Source of the DNA: Coriobacteriia bacterium
GTDB taxonomy: Bacteria; Actinomycetota; Coriobacteriia; Coriobacteriales; Eggerthellaceae
DNA length: 64,000 nucleotides
Direction: 5' to 3'
Assembly: GCA_030537355.1 (NCBI GenBank)
Contig: JAUNNF010000003.1
Coordinates: 1-64,000, forward strand
A program made the translations under genes and the position numbers. Positions 35,872 through 45,477 of the stretch are shown piece after piece. The notes below the pieces were generated by a model. It saw nothing but the letters and a program-made list of their open reading frames with translations. It was not told the DNA's origin and made no database searches. Numbering within the stretch: the first letter of the stretch is position 1; the number at the start of each line of letters is the position of its first letter.

Positions 35872-36342
35872 TTAAAGCAACTTCTTGGCTTCTTTGAACT
35901 GGGCAGTCAACTCGCTGGCAATGTCTTGCTGCTTGACCTCATCAACTTTGGATCGCGCATACTCATCTTTCATGGCCACAGCAATTGCGACCGCCTCTGT
36001 ATGTGTATAAGAAAGCGAAATCGGAATGTTAGAAATATCCATTTCATCAGCAATTTTTTTGGCAGGACCATGGAGCACAATATAAGGTGCGCCACTATTG
36101 TTGTGGCGGACCTCCACGTCCTTTGGTCCGATGCCGTGCAAAAAACCAGTTCCTAAGCACTTCAACGTTGCTTCTTTTGCGGCGAAATGTGTAGCAAAAT
36201 GTGTCACGGAATTTCCACGAGCGTTGCAATAAGAAATTTCATCTTCAGTAAAGGTGAAGTTGGCAAAGTTCGAGGTGCGAATGAGAATTTCTTCCATTCG
36301 AGCGATATCAACTATGTCTACGCCAAGTCCGACTTGTTTCAT
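35872..36342 (-). CDS. acpS: Holo-[acyl-carrier-protein] synthase
   Basis: 156 residues; the core ends near residue 125 and a ~30-residue Lys/Glu/Gln-rich tail follows. VGLGVDIVDIARMEE (Mg-binding Asp) and FAAKEATLKCLGTG (catalytic Glu/Lys) are diagnostic; LSYTHTEAVAIAVA closes the core. Transfers phosphopantetheine from CoA to ACP. Situated between the hexapeptide protein and nnrD in one minus-strand run. Confidence 0.93.
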   Translation of the reverse strand: MKQVGLGVDIVDIARMEEILIRTSNFANFTFTEDEISYCNARGNSVTHFATHFAAKEATLKCLGTGFLHGIGPKDVEVRHNNSGAPYIVLHGPAKKIADEMDISNIPISLSYTHTEAVAIAVAMKDEYARSKVDEVKQQDIASELTAQFKEAKKLL

Positions 36343-36369
36343 TTTTTACCTAAATCTCAAATTGTCAGG

Positions 36370-37182
36370 TTAACGCTTCTGCACAACGTTGTCTTTATCC
36401 TTGAAAATCGAATTTGCTGGAATAAAGCCCCTAACACAGCTAGTTGGATACACAGTAGACCCTGATCCAATTACAGTACCTGGATTGAGTACACTATTGC
36501 ATCCGACCTCGACATTGTCGCCAAGGATAGCCCCAAATTTGCGAAGTCCTGTTTCCATGCAGGTGATATCACAAGCAATATCAGAGGCGCTATCAGAGGC
36601 ATTATCAAAGGCATTATCAGGTGCGATACCAGAATTGTCTTTATTCGTAGCATTACCTCCACGATAAAAATCCCTCAAGACAACATTAGTCTTGTCGCTC
36701 TTCAAATTTGAAGTGATACCGCCAGCTCCGATGTGTGATTTGTGCCCCAACACAGAGTCACCACAGTAATTGTAATGCGGCACCTGGCTTCCGTTAAACA
36801 AAATGCAATTTTTGAGTTCAACGGAGTTGCCAACAGTGGCTCCATCACCTACAATAGCGCTCCCACGAACAAAAGCGCAATGTCTGATTTCAGCGTCGTC
36901 GCCCACAATCAACGGACCGGCGAGGCTAGCTGTAGGTGCAATCTTAGCAGACGGAGAAACCCAAATGTCAGGTCCAAACTCCTCCTCAGGTAAATGCTTG
37001 TATCCGCGCTCGGCCTCAAGTTTTGGCCCCAGCTCCAAAATAAAATCCTTGATGTGAGGCAAAACCTCCCAAGGATAGGTAAACTTTTCAAACAAAGGCT
37101 TTGCGATAGTCTCATCCAAGTTGAAAAGATCAGAAATCTTGCAACCTGGAATTTCGCTATTATTAATCTCTTTATTTTGCAT
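36370..37182 (-). CDS. Left-handed beta-helix (hexapeptide) transferase-like protein linked to glmM
   Basis: 270 residues. Hexapeptide repeats from about residue 73 (VSPSAKIAPTASLAGPLIVG, DAEIRHCAFVRGSAIVGDGA, VELKNCILF) and again after residue 210 resemble the GlmU C-terminal acetyltransferase half, without a pyrophosphorylase domain. A low-complexity insert of five tetrapeptides (PDNA, FDNA, SDSA, SDIA, CDIT; residues ~187-206) interrupts the helix. Overlaps the glmM stop by 11 bp, so it may supply acetyltransfer to glucosamine-1-phosphate or bind a sugar nucleotide; that is inference. Confidence 0.7.
   Translation of the reverse strand: MQNKEINNSEIPGCKISDLFNLDETIAKPLFEKFTYPWEVLPHIKDFILELGPKLEAERGYKHLPEEEFGPDIWVSPSAKIAPTASLAGPLIVGDDAEIRHCAFVRGSAIVGDGATVGNSVELKNCILFNGSQVPHYNYCGDSVLGHKSHIGAGGITSNLKSDKTNVVLRDFYRGGNATNKDNSGIAPDNAFDNASDSASDIACDITCMETGLRKFGAILGDNVEVGCNSVLNPGTVIGSGSTVYPTSCVRGFIPANSIFKDKDNVVQKR
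36564..36623 (-). repeat. Five 12-bp tandem units inside the hexapeptide gene
   Basis: Plus-strand units TGATATCACAAG, CAATATCAGAGG, CGCTATCAGAGG, CATTATCAAAGG, CATTATCAGGTG. In frame (multiple of 3), encoding D-x-A-x tetrapeptides, so copy changes would not break the gene. Confidence 0.75.
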
Positions 37183-38521
37183 GGCCCTTGTCCTTCATCA
37201 CGTCAATTACCACATTGCAAGCACGCTCGCAAAGTTCATCAGTCGAGGCCTCGGCCATAACTCTGATGTAAGGCTCGGTTCCACTTGGGCGGACAAGCAC
37301 ACGGCCATCGCCCTCAAGCATCTCTTCAGCCTTGGCTATCGCGTCAACAATATCAGCATCGTCCATAACAGCCTGTTTATCGCCAACAGTCACATTAATT
37401 AACAACTGCGGATAGACAACCATCTTGTCAACTGCGTCTACAAACTTCTCTCCAAGCTCCAAGAGCGAATCAACAACCAGCAAACTTGTAAGCATGCCAT
37501 CGCCGGTTTGTGCAAACTCGCTGAAAATAATATGGCCAGACTGCTCGCCGCCAAGACAGTGGCCATTTGCAGCCATGTTCTCAAAAACAAAACGGTCTCC
37601 AACGTCCGTCTTAACATACGCGATTCCACATTCGTCAAGCACCTTATACAAACCAAAGTTACTCATAACCGTGGTCACAAGCGTATTATTGGCGAGGCGC
37701 CCCTCGCGCTGCAATCTACGAGCGCACAAAAACATGAGCTGGTCACCCGAAACCTCTTGACCACGCGAGTCAACAGCGAGGCACCTGTCAGCATCACCAT
37801 CATAGGCAAAGCCGATGTCAAATCCGCCATCCACAACTTTCTTGCACAGCGACTCAATGTGAGTCGAACCACAGTCACGGTTAATGTTCGTGCCGTTTGG
37901 ATCGTTATGGAACACATGCACGTCAGCACCAAGGTCACGGAACAGGCCACCAGCAATTGCACTGGCAGAACCGTTTGAACAGTCAAGAGCAATCTTTATG
38001 CCCTTAAAACTGTGATTTACGCTTGATTTGAGGTGATCAATATATCTTATATGAGCAGCCTTAAAACCACGTGATGTGCCAATATGTTCGTGCTTGGCCA
38101 AAACTGCATTTTCAGCACCTGCGTCAATGTAAGCCTCGCACTTATCAATAACATCGTCAGAAAGCTTTTCGCCATCGCAGTTGAGTACCTTGATACCGTT
38201 ATCCATATAAGGATTATGGCTGGCTGAGACCATAATTCCAAAGCAGAAGCCATAGTCTTTTGTAACAAAGGCAACGCCTGGAGTTGGAATTATGCCTAGC
38301 ACGTAAGCATCAGCGCCAGCAGCAGTAACACCAGCAGCCAGAGCATTTACATACATATCGCCACTTTGGCGAGTATCCTGCCCTATTACAATTTTTGGTT
38401 CAAGCTCGTTTTGATTTGCCGCAAGCTGACCAAAATACGACCCAATTAAATAAGCGTGGGTCGGATTTAAGTCTACGTTGGACTCGCCACGGAAACCATC
38501 CGTTCCAAAATATTTACCCAT
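37172..38521 (-). CDS. glmM: Phosphoglucosamine mutase
   Basis: 449 residues. YFGTDGFRGESN start, phosphoserine loop VSASHNPYMDNGIK, metal site YDGDADRCLAVD, sugar-binding GGEQSGHIIF and phosphate-binding RPSGTEPYIRVM. Interconverts glucosamine-6-P and glucosamine-1-P for UDP-GlcNAc and wall synthesis. Preceded 15 bp upstream by nagB, which acts on the same pool in the opposite sense, and followed by an overlapping hexapeptide protein. Confidence 0.95.
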   Translation of the reverse strand: MGKYFGTDGFRGESNVDLNPTHAYLIGSYFGQLAANQNELEPKIVIGQDTRQSGDMYVNALAAGVTAAGADAYVLGIIPTPGVAFVTKDYGFCFGIMVSASHNPYMDNGIKVLNCDGEKLSDDVIDKCEAYIDAGAENAVLAKHEHIGTSRGFKAAHIRYIDHLKSSVNHSFKGIKIALDCSNGSASAIAGGLFRDLGADVHVFHNDPNGTNINRDCGSTHIESLCKKVVDGGFDIGFAYDGDADRCLAVDSRGQEVSGDQLMFLCARRLQREGRLANNTLVTTVMSNFGLYKVLDECGIAYVKTDVGDRFVFENMAANGHCLGGEQSGHIIFSEFAQTGDGMLTSLLVVDSLLELGEKFVDAVDKMVVYPQLLINVTVGDKQAVMDDADIVDAIAKAEEMLEGDGRVLVRPSGTEPYIRVMAEASTDELCERACNVVIDVMKDKGHAK

Positions 38522-38536
38522 AACAACTCTCTTAGT

Positions 38537-39256
38537 TTAGAGCAAGCTACCTGCAGCTTCGTCACAGTAAACTGTAACAGAAGGATGAAGTTGCAAAATA
38601 GAAGATGGGCATTTTTTAGAAATTTTACCGTAAACTGTCTTCTTGATTGCTTCAGCTTTGTTCTCGCCAAGAGCATATAACACAATGTCTTTTGTGTTCA
38701 TAATTGTGCGAATACCCATGCAAACTGCATGAGTTGGAACATCGTCGATTGAATCAAAGAAACGAGAATTTACTTCGCGAGTTTTCTCAGTTAGCTCAAC
38801 AATTTGAGTAAGAGAACCCCATGGAGTGCCTGGCTCATTAAATGCAATGTGGCCGTTTACACCAATGCCGAGAAGTTGCAAGTCGATGCCGCCAGCAAGC
38901 GCGATGTCTCTGTCGTATTCCTCGACATTTTCTGGAGTTGTGTGCAAACCATCAGGAACGCGTGTGTTTTCAGCCTTGATATCAACATGATCAAAAAGCT
39001 TGTCCTGCATAAAATATCTATAAGACTGTGGATGAGTTGGTTGCAGTCCGCAATACTCGTCCAAGTTAAAAGTGCGTGCATCGGCAAATGAAATTTTGCC
39101 TTCCTTGTGCAATTTAATAAGTTCTGCATAAAGTGGTTCAGGAGTAGAACCAGTAGCTAAACCTAAAACAGCATTTGGTTTTTTGGCAAGCAATTCAACA
39201 TATTGCTGCGCACCTTTCTCTGCAATTTCTTGTGTAGATCCAACGATTACTTTCAT
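38537..39256 (-). CDS. nagB: Glucosamine-6-phosphate deaminase
   Basis: 239 residues, normal for the family. VLGLATGSTPEPLYAEL, FNLDEYCGL, GIGVNGHIAFNEPG and HAVCMGIRTIM are diagnostic. Converts glucosamine-6-P to fructose-6-P and ammonia. Start has AGAGG. It is divergent from mrp; a palindromic extended -10 lies ~55 bp upstream. Confidence 0.94.
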   Translation of the reverse strand: MKVIVGSTQEIAEKGAQQYVELLAKKPNAVLGLATGSTPEPLYAELIKLHKEGKISFADARTFNLDEYCGLQPTHPQSYRYFMQDKLFDHVDIKAENTRVPDGLHTTPENVEEYDRDIALAGGIDLQLLGIGVNGHIAFNEPGTPWGSLTQIVELTEKTREVNSRFFDSIDDVPTHAVCMGIRTIMNTKDIVLYALGENKAEAIKKTVYGKISKKCPSSILQLHPSVTVYCDEAAGSLL

Positions 39257-39310
39257 AATTATTACCTCTTTTCTTTTGCTAATTTTTTTGTTAATTAATA
39301 ACGAGGGCGT

Positions 39311-39333
39311 ATTATAGCATAATGTGCTATTAT
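39311..39333. promoter_or_regulatory. Overlapping divergent extended -10 elements in an inverted repeat (nagB / mrp)
   Basis: ATTATAGCA-TAATG-TGCTATTAT. Minus strand reads TGCTATAAT toward nagB; plus strand reads TGCTATTAT toward mrp. Each is a TGn-type extended -10, and the arms match 8 of 9 bases, so the site may also bind a dimeric regulator. No good -35 on either side. Confidence 0.5.
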
Positions 39334-39380
39334 TGAGCGAAAATATTGGTAAATATTAACTAATTAACAGAGGAGAGACC

Positions 39381-40172
39381 ATGTCAGAGAATTGTAATCA
39401 CGAATGTTCTAACTGCGAGCATGCAAACAATTGCGAAAGCGCCGAACCCATTAAGCTAGAGCCTAACGAGAACTCTAAAATAGCACGCGTGATAGGCGTG
39501 GTATCTGGCAAAGGTGGTGTTGGAAAATCGCTTGTATGTGGGCTCTTGGCCACAAAATTACAAAAGAAGGGCAAGTCTGTTGGCATCCTAGACGCTGATA
39601 TTACAGGCCCATCTGTGCCAAAAATGTTCGGTATTACAGAACAATTAACGGCAACTGAAGGAGCCATGAATCCAGCCGTATCTAAATCTGGTATAAAAAT
39701 GGTCTCTGCAAATTTAATTTTGGACAACCCATCAAATCCAGTTGCGTGGCGAGGCCCTGTAATCTCAGGCGCAATTCAGCAATTTTTCAACCAGGTCAAC
39801 TGGGGAGACGTGGATGTACTTTTAGTCGATATGCCTCCTGGAACATCTGATGTTTTCTTGACCGTTATGCAAAGCTTGCCAATTGACGGTATTGTGATTG
39901 CCACTACCCCACAAACGCTCGTTGACATGATTGTTAAAAAAGCAACAAGTTTGGCCAAGATGATGAACATTAAAGTGCTCGGCATGGTTGAGAACATGGC
40001 TTATTTCAAGTGTCCTGACTGCGACAAAAAGCATTATATTTATGGCGAGCCAGATGGTGATGCCACCGACGAGCTTCCGCTGGATGCAAACTTTGCTCGT
40101 ATGTGTGATGACGGTAAAATCGAAGACATCGACACAGATGACCTGCTCAATAACATAATCAAGGAGATATAG
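39381..40172 (+). CDS. mrp: Mrp/ApbC-type Fe-S carrier P-loop ATPase
   Basis: 263 residues. A Cys-rich head (C5, then CSNCEHANNC) precedes the deviant Walker A GKGGVGKS near residue 42, DADITGPSVPKMFG, VDMPPGTSD and a C-terminal CPDC pair. This is the Mrp/Nbp35 type that binds and transfers Fe-S clusters. Start has GAGGAGAG. manA starts directly after its stop. Confidence 0.92.
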   Translation: MSENCNHECSNCEHANNCESAEPIKLEPNENSKIARVIGVVSGKGGVGKSLVCGLLATKLQKKGKSVGILDADITGPSVPKMFGITEQLTATEGAMNPAVSKSGIKMVSANLILDNPSNPVAWRGPVISGAIQQFFNQVNWGDVDVLLVDMPPGTSDVFLTVMQSLPIDGIVIATTPQTLVDMIVKKATSLAKMMNIKVLGMVENMAYFKCPDCDKKHYIYGEPDGDATDELPLDANFARMCDDGKIEDIDTDDLLNNIIKEI

Positions 40173-40934
40173 ATGAATCCAATTTTCTTAAAACCAGTTC
40201 ACATTGATCTTATTTGGGGCACAGAAGATTGGTTGATTTCGTCACATCCACACGGAGACTGCAAAGTTATTGGTACCGACAAACGCTTGAGCGAGCTCTA
40301 CCCTAATTTCCCACTACTCATAAAAATCATTAAAGCAAATGATGATTTAAGTGTGCAAGTACACCCAGATGAGAAATCTGAATGCTGGTACATTGATGAT
40401 TGCGAGGAGGGCGCCGACATTGTAATTGGCCATAAAGCAAAATCCAAGGAAGAATTCATTAAGTTAAAAGACGAAAACAAATGGGATGATATCCTAAACA
40501 TAATACCTATCCACCCAGGTGACTTTTTCCAAATTGACCCAGGGACCGTTCATGCAATCAGAGGTGGTACAAAAATTGTTGAGATTCAGCAAACATCAGA
40601 TGAGACATATAGAATCTATGACTATGGGCGGCCCCGCGAGCTACATATTGAGAAAGCTTTAGATGTAATTGATTTTTCAAACAAAGAACACAAACCCATA
40701 AATTTTAAAGACGTAGACAAGGCTAGAATGATAAAAAATGACAGATACACGGTCGACTTGATGACCATCAAAGGCAAAACAACTTACACTCCAGAAAGCG
40801 ACATTACTTGTATCAGCGTTTTATCAGGTGAAGGCAGTGTCAATGACACAAAAATAGGCGCTGATCAGTCATTTATAATTACAGATAAAGTTGAATTCGA
40901 AGGAAATTTAAAACTTATTATTTCCCATACCTAG
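40173..40934 (+). CDS. manA: Mannose-6-phosphate isomerase, class I short type
   Basis: 253 residues. Cupin fold with zinc ligands in VQVHPDEK (near residue 65), the later PGTVHAI, and QQTSDETYRIYDYGRPRELH. Interconverts fructose-6-P and mannose-6-P; may feed mannose precursors for the surface polysaccharide. Ribosome site AAGGAGAT within the mrp end, so coupled to it. Convergent with the PTS IIA gene, 17-bp overlap. Confidence 0.92.
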   Translation: MNPIFLKPVHIDLIWGTEDWLISSHPHGDCKVIGTDKRLSELYPNFPLLIKIIKANDDLSVQVHPDEKSECWYIDDCEEGADIVIGHKAKSKEEFIKLKDENKWDDILNIIPIHPGDFFQIDPGTVHAIRGGTKIVEIQQTSDETYRIYDYGRPRELHIEKALDVIDFSNKEHKPINFKDVDKARMIKNDRYTVDLMTIKGKTTYTPESDITCISVLSGEGSVNDTKIGADQSFIITDKVEFEGNLKLIISHT

Positions 40935-41235
40935 CGTGAACGTCCACAAGTTCTTCTGCCAAATCGACAACAGTCAGAGCCGTCATTAGGTGATCTTGGC
41001 CATGAATTAAAAGAACGGAAAACTGAATATCCTCGCCATTTGCTTCAGCAGAAATTAAATCGGTTTGGTGATGATGAGCTTCAACAAGCAGTTCGCGAGC
41101 CTCGTCAATCAAGCTTTTTGCCATATCGATATTGCCGTCTTTAGCTACAGACACGGCCTCCATTGCTCTGCTTCTAGCATCGCCAGCAAAGCTTACAATT
41201 TGAAACGCACTATCTGAAATTTGGTTAGCATCCAT
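40918..41235 (-). CDS. PTS lactose/cellobiose-family IIA component
   Basis: 105 residues from the ATG at 41235, which has GGAGG at -6; the longer frame to 41265 is rejected. SDSAFQIVSFAGDARSRAMEA, and the phosphorylated-His motif AHHHQTDLI, with VLLIHGQDHLMTA, place it in the LacF/CelC IIA family. It would pass phosphate to a IIB; no IIB, IIC or glycosidase gene is here. Overlaps the glyS stop by 11 bp, an odd operon for a PTS protein; a regulatory role is possible. Confidence 0.9.
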   Translation of the reverse strand: MDANQISDSAFQIVSFAGDARSRAMEAVSVAKDGNIDMAKSLIDEARELLVEAHHHQTDLISAEANGEDIQFSVLLIHGQDHLMTALTVVDLAEELVDVHARYGK

Positions 41236-43207
41236 AATAACCTCCAAACACAGCAACAAAAGCATTTAGTAATTTGAGCCTGTTGTTTTTGACGGTCTCA
41301 TCCTTGTCCATAACCATAACGCCCTCAAAGAAATCGTCAATCGGACCGCGTAATTTTGCGAGTTCCTTGAGTGCTGAATCGTAATCTTTATCTTTAAGAT
41401 ACTTAGAAATGTTTTTATTGGCAATATCAATCGCCGAGCTCAAAGCCTTCTCTTCCGGCCCGAAAATTGAACTATCGAAATCCGTGCCAAGTTTTGCGTC
41501 ACGCAAATTGTTAGCTCTTGCAAATGCAGTTTCCAAATCTTCGAAAGCGTCTGTTTTTCTTGCCTCATCCAAAGCTTTTGCGCGATTAATAAATTCAAGA
41601 GGTTCATCCACAGCAATTGCCTCGATACTCTCGTGGGCCAAACCCTCATCTTTAAGCATTACGCGTGTGCGAGTAAGGATGAATTCCATGACATCATCGT
41701 AGGCCTCAAGCTTATCGAATAATGACAAAGCAAATTTAACAACTTCTGTAAGCGATACAGGAAAACCAGACCTTATGATATTGAGTATACCGATTGTGCC
41801 ACGACGCAGCGCAAATGGGTCAGATGATCCTGTTGGCAACATGTCAATTGCAAACATTCCGCACAATGTGTCTATCTTATCGGCAATGGCAACACACTTG
41901 CCAGTGTCGTTTGAAGGCAAATCGTCGCCTGCAAAGCGAGGCATGTAATGCTCGGCGATAGCCGCAGACACCTCATCATTCTCGCCTGATGCTTTTGCGT
42001 AATAACCACCCATAATGCCTTGAACGGATGTAAACTCGACAACAGCACTTGTCACAAGATCAGCCTTACACAGAAGCGAGGCTCGAGCAACATCTTTTGT
42101 GTCGCACATAAACTTAGCGATTTTTTGAATGCGTTCTGCCTTGTCCTTCATAGTGCCAAGCTGTTCTTGGAACACAACCGAATCAAGTTTATCAACATAG
42201 TATTCAAACGGATGCTTCAAATCCTCATCATAGAAAAACTTAGCGTCGTAAAGGCGTGCTGCAACAACACGTTGGTTGCCATCTATGATTTGCTCTTCAA
42301 ATTTAGCGTCGCCATTTGACACTACGATAAACTTATTTGTGAGCTTTCCGTTCTTTGTAAAAAGTGGAAAATAACGCTGATGAACAAGCATCGCATCAAC
42401 AATGATCTCTTTTGGAACGCTTAAGAAAAGCTTATCGAATTCGCCCACCATACATGTTGGATATTCGCACAAATTTGTAACCTCAGACAAAATAGACTGT
42501 GGAGTATCCGCCTTCAGACCAGACTTCTTCTCGATGTCTTTAATTTGGTCAAGAATAATTTTTTTGCGAGACTCCTCATCTACTACAACTTTATTTTTAT
42601 CTAGTAGAGGAATTAAATTGTCAGCGTCTTTTACTTCATGCTTGCCAGGGCTCAAGAATCTATGAGCATAAGTGTAATTTGAACTTTTAACACCTGCGTA
42701 TTCTAAGTCAATAACGTCAGATCCAAACATGGCGAGGAGCCATCTGACAGGGCGTGCAAATTCTTCTGGCCTATCCCCCCAACGCATAACTTTTTTCCAG
42801 TTTAGACCATCTATTAAAGAAGTCAACAGCTCAGGCAAAATATCAATTATCTTTTGTTCTGGCTGACTTTTAACGGCATAAACATAGCCATCACGCTCAG
42901 TCAAGTCATCAACTTCTAAGCCCTTTCCACGAGCAAAGCCAATAGCAGCTTTTGTTGGTTTACCGTCACTAAAAGCAATCTCAGCTTTTGGGCCCTTGAA
43001 CTCTTCAGTTTTTGCTGGAATTGATTCAGGGACACCAGTAATATTCAAAATTATACGTCTAGGTGTAGCGTATATTTTGATGTCTTCATAATCGAAAATT
43101 TTGCCTGGTTGATTACAAACGATTTTCTTTACTTGAACAACTGCATTATGAACCTCATGTGCAGGTAATTCTTCTAAGCCTATTTCGAAAGTTATAGTTT
43201 TAAGCAT
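41225..43207 (-). CDS. glyS: Glycyl-tRNA synthetase beta subunit
   Basis: About 660 residues from the ATG at 43207 (the upstream in-frame start 43237 lies deep inside glyQ). [13 protein letters not shown] start, [44 protein letters not shown] and the DRVDTL-like [27 protein letters not shown] block are diagnostic. Works as an alpha2beta2 complex with GlyQ. Overlaps glyQ by 8 bp. Confidence 0.95.
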   Translation of the reverse strand: MLKTITFEIGLEELPAHEVHNAVVQVKKIVCNQPGKIFDYEDIKIYATPRRIILNITGVPESIPAKTEEFKGPKAEIAFSDGKPTKAAIGFARGKGLEVDDLTERDGYVYAVKSQPEQKIIDILPELLTSLIDGLNWKKVMRWGDRPEEFARPVRWLLAMFGSDVIDLEYAGVKSSNYTYAHRFLSPGKHEVKDADNLIPLLDKNKVVVDEESRKKIILDQIKDIEKKSGLKADTPQSILSEVTNLCEYPTCMVGEFDKLFLSVPKEIIVDAMLVHQRYFPLFTKNGKLTNKFIVVSNGDAKFEEQIIDGNQRVVAARLYDAKFFYDEDLKHPFEYYVDKLDSVVFQEQLGTMKDKAERIQKIAKFMCDTKDVARASLLCKADLVTSAVVEFTSVQGIMGGYYAKASGENDEVSAAIAEHYMPRFAGDDLPSNDTGKCVAIADKIDTLCGMFAIDMLPTGSSDPFALRRGTIGILNIIRSGFPVSLTEVVKFALSLFDKLEAYDDVMEFILTRTRVMLKDEGLAHESIEAIAVDEPLEFINRAKALDEARKTDAFEDLETAFARANNLRDAKLGTDFDSSIFGPEEKALSSAIDIANKNISKYLKDKDYDSALKELAKLRGPIDDFFEGVMVMDKDETVKNNRLKLLNAFVAVFGGYYGC

Positions 43208-44042
43208 TGATATACGCCTCACAACATGCTTTAGCAATAGTTCTGATTCTCAAGATATAGTTCATGCGCTCGGTAGCAGAAATTACTCCGCGTGCATCAA
43301 GTAAGTTAAATGCGTGTGAGCATTTAAGCACGTAATCATATGCTGGAAGTGGTAATTTGCGCTCAAGACAACTCTTGCACTCTGCCTCGTATTTGTCGAA
43401 TTCCTCAAAGAGAAAGTCAGTATCTGCAACTTCAAAATTGTAGGTAGAAAACTGCTTCTCGTTTTCTAAAAATACCTGACCATAAGTGTAACCTTTGCCA
43501 TTCCAATCAAGGTCGTATACAGAATCAACACCTTGAATATACATAGCGAGACGCTCTAGGCCATATGTAATCTCGGCAGCTACAGGCTTACATTCAAAAC
43601 CACCAACCTGCTGAAAATAAGTAAACTGAGTGACTTCCATACCGTCAATCCAAACTTCCCAACCTAGACCCCAGGCACCTAGCGTTGGACTTTCCCAATT
43701 GTCCTCAACAAAACGAACGTCATGCTCCTCTGGAGTAATACCGATAACGCGCAGGCTGTCCAAATATAGATCTTGAATATTATCTGGGGATGGTTGCATA
43801 ATAACTTGGAACTGATAATAATGCTGCATACGGTTAGGATTCTCTCCATATCTACCGTCGGTTGGACGGCGGCATGGTTGCACGTAAGCACAATTCCAAG
43901 CCTTGCCATCTAAAGTACGAAGTGTGGTGGCTGTATGGAAAGTACCAGCACCTACCTCGTTATCATAAGGCTGCAAAATAACACAACCTTGCTCACCCCA
44001 ATATTTCTCGAGATTTAATATAATATCTTGAAAACTTAACAT
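43200..44042 (-). CDS. glyQ: Glycyl-tRNA synthetase alpha subunit
   Basis: 280 residues. Class II aminoacyl-tRNA synthetase core: [97 protein letters not shown]. Starts one base after the lepB stop. The two-subunit bacterial-type enzyme is used by this organism rather than the single-chain type. Confidence 0.96.
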   Translation of the reverse strand: MLSFQDIILNLEKYWGEQGCVILQPYDNEVGAGTFHTATTLRTLDGKAWNCAYVQPCRRPTDGRYGENPNRMQHYYQFQVIMQPSPDNIQDLYLDSLRVIGITPEEHDVRFVEDNWESPTLGAWGLGWEVWIDGMEVTQFTYFQQVGGFECKPVAAEITYGLERLAMYIQGVDSVYDLDWNGKGYTYGQVFLENEKQFSTYNFEVADTDFLFEEFDKYEAECKSCLERKLPLPAYDYVLKCSHAFNLLDARGVISATERMNYILRIRTIAKACCEAYINA

Positions 44043-44795
44043 TTACGTCAACACCTTAAAATGATCAGTAGGCCAATAAATTGCTAAAGCATGGCCGATA
44101 ATGGAACTCATAGGAACAGAGCCATAATACCGCGAGTCCTGAGAGTTAGTTCTGTTGTCTCCCATCACCCATACCTCGTCAGCAGGAATAGTGTAAGGGA
44201 ATTTAACTTTAGAATTTGCGAGTTGCTTTGTTGGAAGTGCGTTTGTGTAAGGCTCATCAAGCTCCACATTATCAACATAAACTTTATTATTTTTAATGTT
44301 TACAGTTTGTCCGCCTGTTGCAATAACTCGCTTAATTAAAATGCGTCCTGAAACTTCAGGGTCATTAAATGTGATGATGTCTCCCCTTTTAGGAGGCCCA
44401 AAATAGTGAGATACCTTCTCGGCAAAAACAACATCACCGGTCATGATGGTATGCTCCATAGATCCAGATGGAATTTCGTATGCCTGAAAAACAAACTCAC
44501 GAAGAGCCCAAGCAAGACCAACAATGAAAATAATAGTCAAAACAAGTTTCAAAAAAGTCTTAAAGCTAGACTGACGTTGTTTTGGCTTATAGCTATGTGG
44601 CTCAGCACTATGATTTGCGTTTTGAGTTTGAGGTTGATCAAAAATACTTGTAGGCTGAGGACTAGTAAAGCCTTGAGGATTAAAATTTCCTGCATTTTGA
44701 TTATGCATTTGCTGTTGATACTCATCAAAACTAGGAGTCGATGTCGGCCTTAGCGGTTGTTGTCCATTTATGTTACTATTTTCATTTTCTGCCAT
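44043..44795 (-). CDS. lepB: Signal peptidase I
   Basis: 250 residues. An Asn/Gln/Pro-rich cytoplasmic N-terminus of ~75 residues, one membrane span (about 82-104), then the Ser-Lys dyad: SGSMEHTI (Ser) and GRILIKRVIA (Lys), and GDNRTNSQDSRYYG. Removes signal peptides outside the membrane. Lies 10 bp after trmD, the trmD-lepB order seen in many Gram-positives. Confidence 0.94.
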   Translation of the reverse strand: MAENENSNINGQQPLRPTSTPSFDEYQQQMHNQNAGNFNPQGFTSPQPTSIFDQPQTQNANHSAEPHSYKPKQRQSSFKTFLKLVLTIIFIVGLAWALREFVFQAYEIPSGSMEHTIMTGDVVFAEKVSHYFGPPKRGDIITFNDPEVSGRILIKRVIATGGQTVNIKNNKVYVDNVELDEPYTNALPTKQLANSKVKFPYTIPADEVWVMGDNRTNSQDSRYYGSVPMSSIIGHALAIYWPTDHFKVLT

Positions 44796-44805
44796 AAGAT
44801 ATATC

Positions 44806-45477
44806 TTAACTCAAATCAAGCAAATCTGGTCGATATTTTTTTGTTCTTATTAAAGATTGCTCGTGCTTCCACTCTTTAATTTTTGCATGATCACCACTAG
44901 TCAATACATCTGGCACTTCCATACCTCGAAAATTTTGAGGACGCGTATATTGTGGCGCCTCCAAAAGCCCATTACTGAAGCTCTCATCAGCAACTGCATC
45001 TTCGCTTGAAAGCACGCCCGGAAGCTTACGCACAACACTATCAATAACAACCATACTTGAAAGCTCGCCGCTGGTAATTACATAATCGCCAATAGATATA
45101 ATTTTATCAGCGAGGCTATATGCACGTTCATCTATTCCTTCGTAATGACCACAAATAAATAACAACTCTTTTTTTTGGGCGAGATCAACTGCAATTTTAT
45201 CGTTGAATGTCTCACCAACAGGCGACAAGAAAATTGTGTAAGTATCATCAGTTTTAATGTCGTCGTAAGCCTTAAATATAGGCTCACACATCATCAACTG
45301 ACCCGGACCTCCACCATAAGGTTTGTCGTCCGTTGTTTTATGAGGATCACTTGTCCAATCGCGTAAGTTATAAGCATGAAAGTCCAAAATTTTCTTATCT
45401 TGTGCAATCTTCATCATAGACGCATTCATGTACGAATCATAAATTTCAGGAAATGTTGTAAGTGCAGCTATTTTCAT
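44806..45477 (-). CDS. trmD: tRNA (guanine-N1-)-methyltransferase
   Basis: 223 residues. TFPEIYDSYMNASMM, DKPYGGGPGQLMMCEP, LFICGHYEGIDERAYS and ISIGDYVITSGEL form the knotted SAM-binding fold of TrmD, which makes m1G37 in tRNA. Overlaps rimM by 4 bp. Slightly short at the C-terminus. Confidence 0.95.
   Translation of the reverse strand: MKIAALTTFPEIYDSYMNASMMKIAQDKKILDFHAYNLRDWTSDPHKTTDDKPYGGGPGQLMMCEPIFKAYDDIKTDDTYTIFLSPVGETFNDKIAVDLAQKKELLFICGHYEGIDERAYSLADKIISIGDYVITSGELSSMVVIDSVVRKLPGVLSSEDAVADESFSNGLLEAPQYTRPQNFRGMEVPDVLTSGDHAKIKEWKHEQSLIRTKKYRPDLLDLS

Noticed and set aside
37508-37978. 156-codon plus-strand open frame
   Set aside because: Lies opposite the well-conserved glmM; no recognisable protein.
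41235-41265. Longer start for the PTS IIA gene
   Set aside because: Adds a hydrophobic stretch inside glyS; the ATG at 41235 has a perfect GGAGG and matches the family start.
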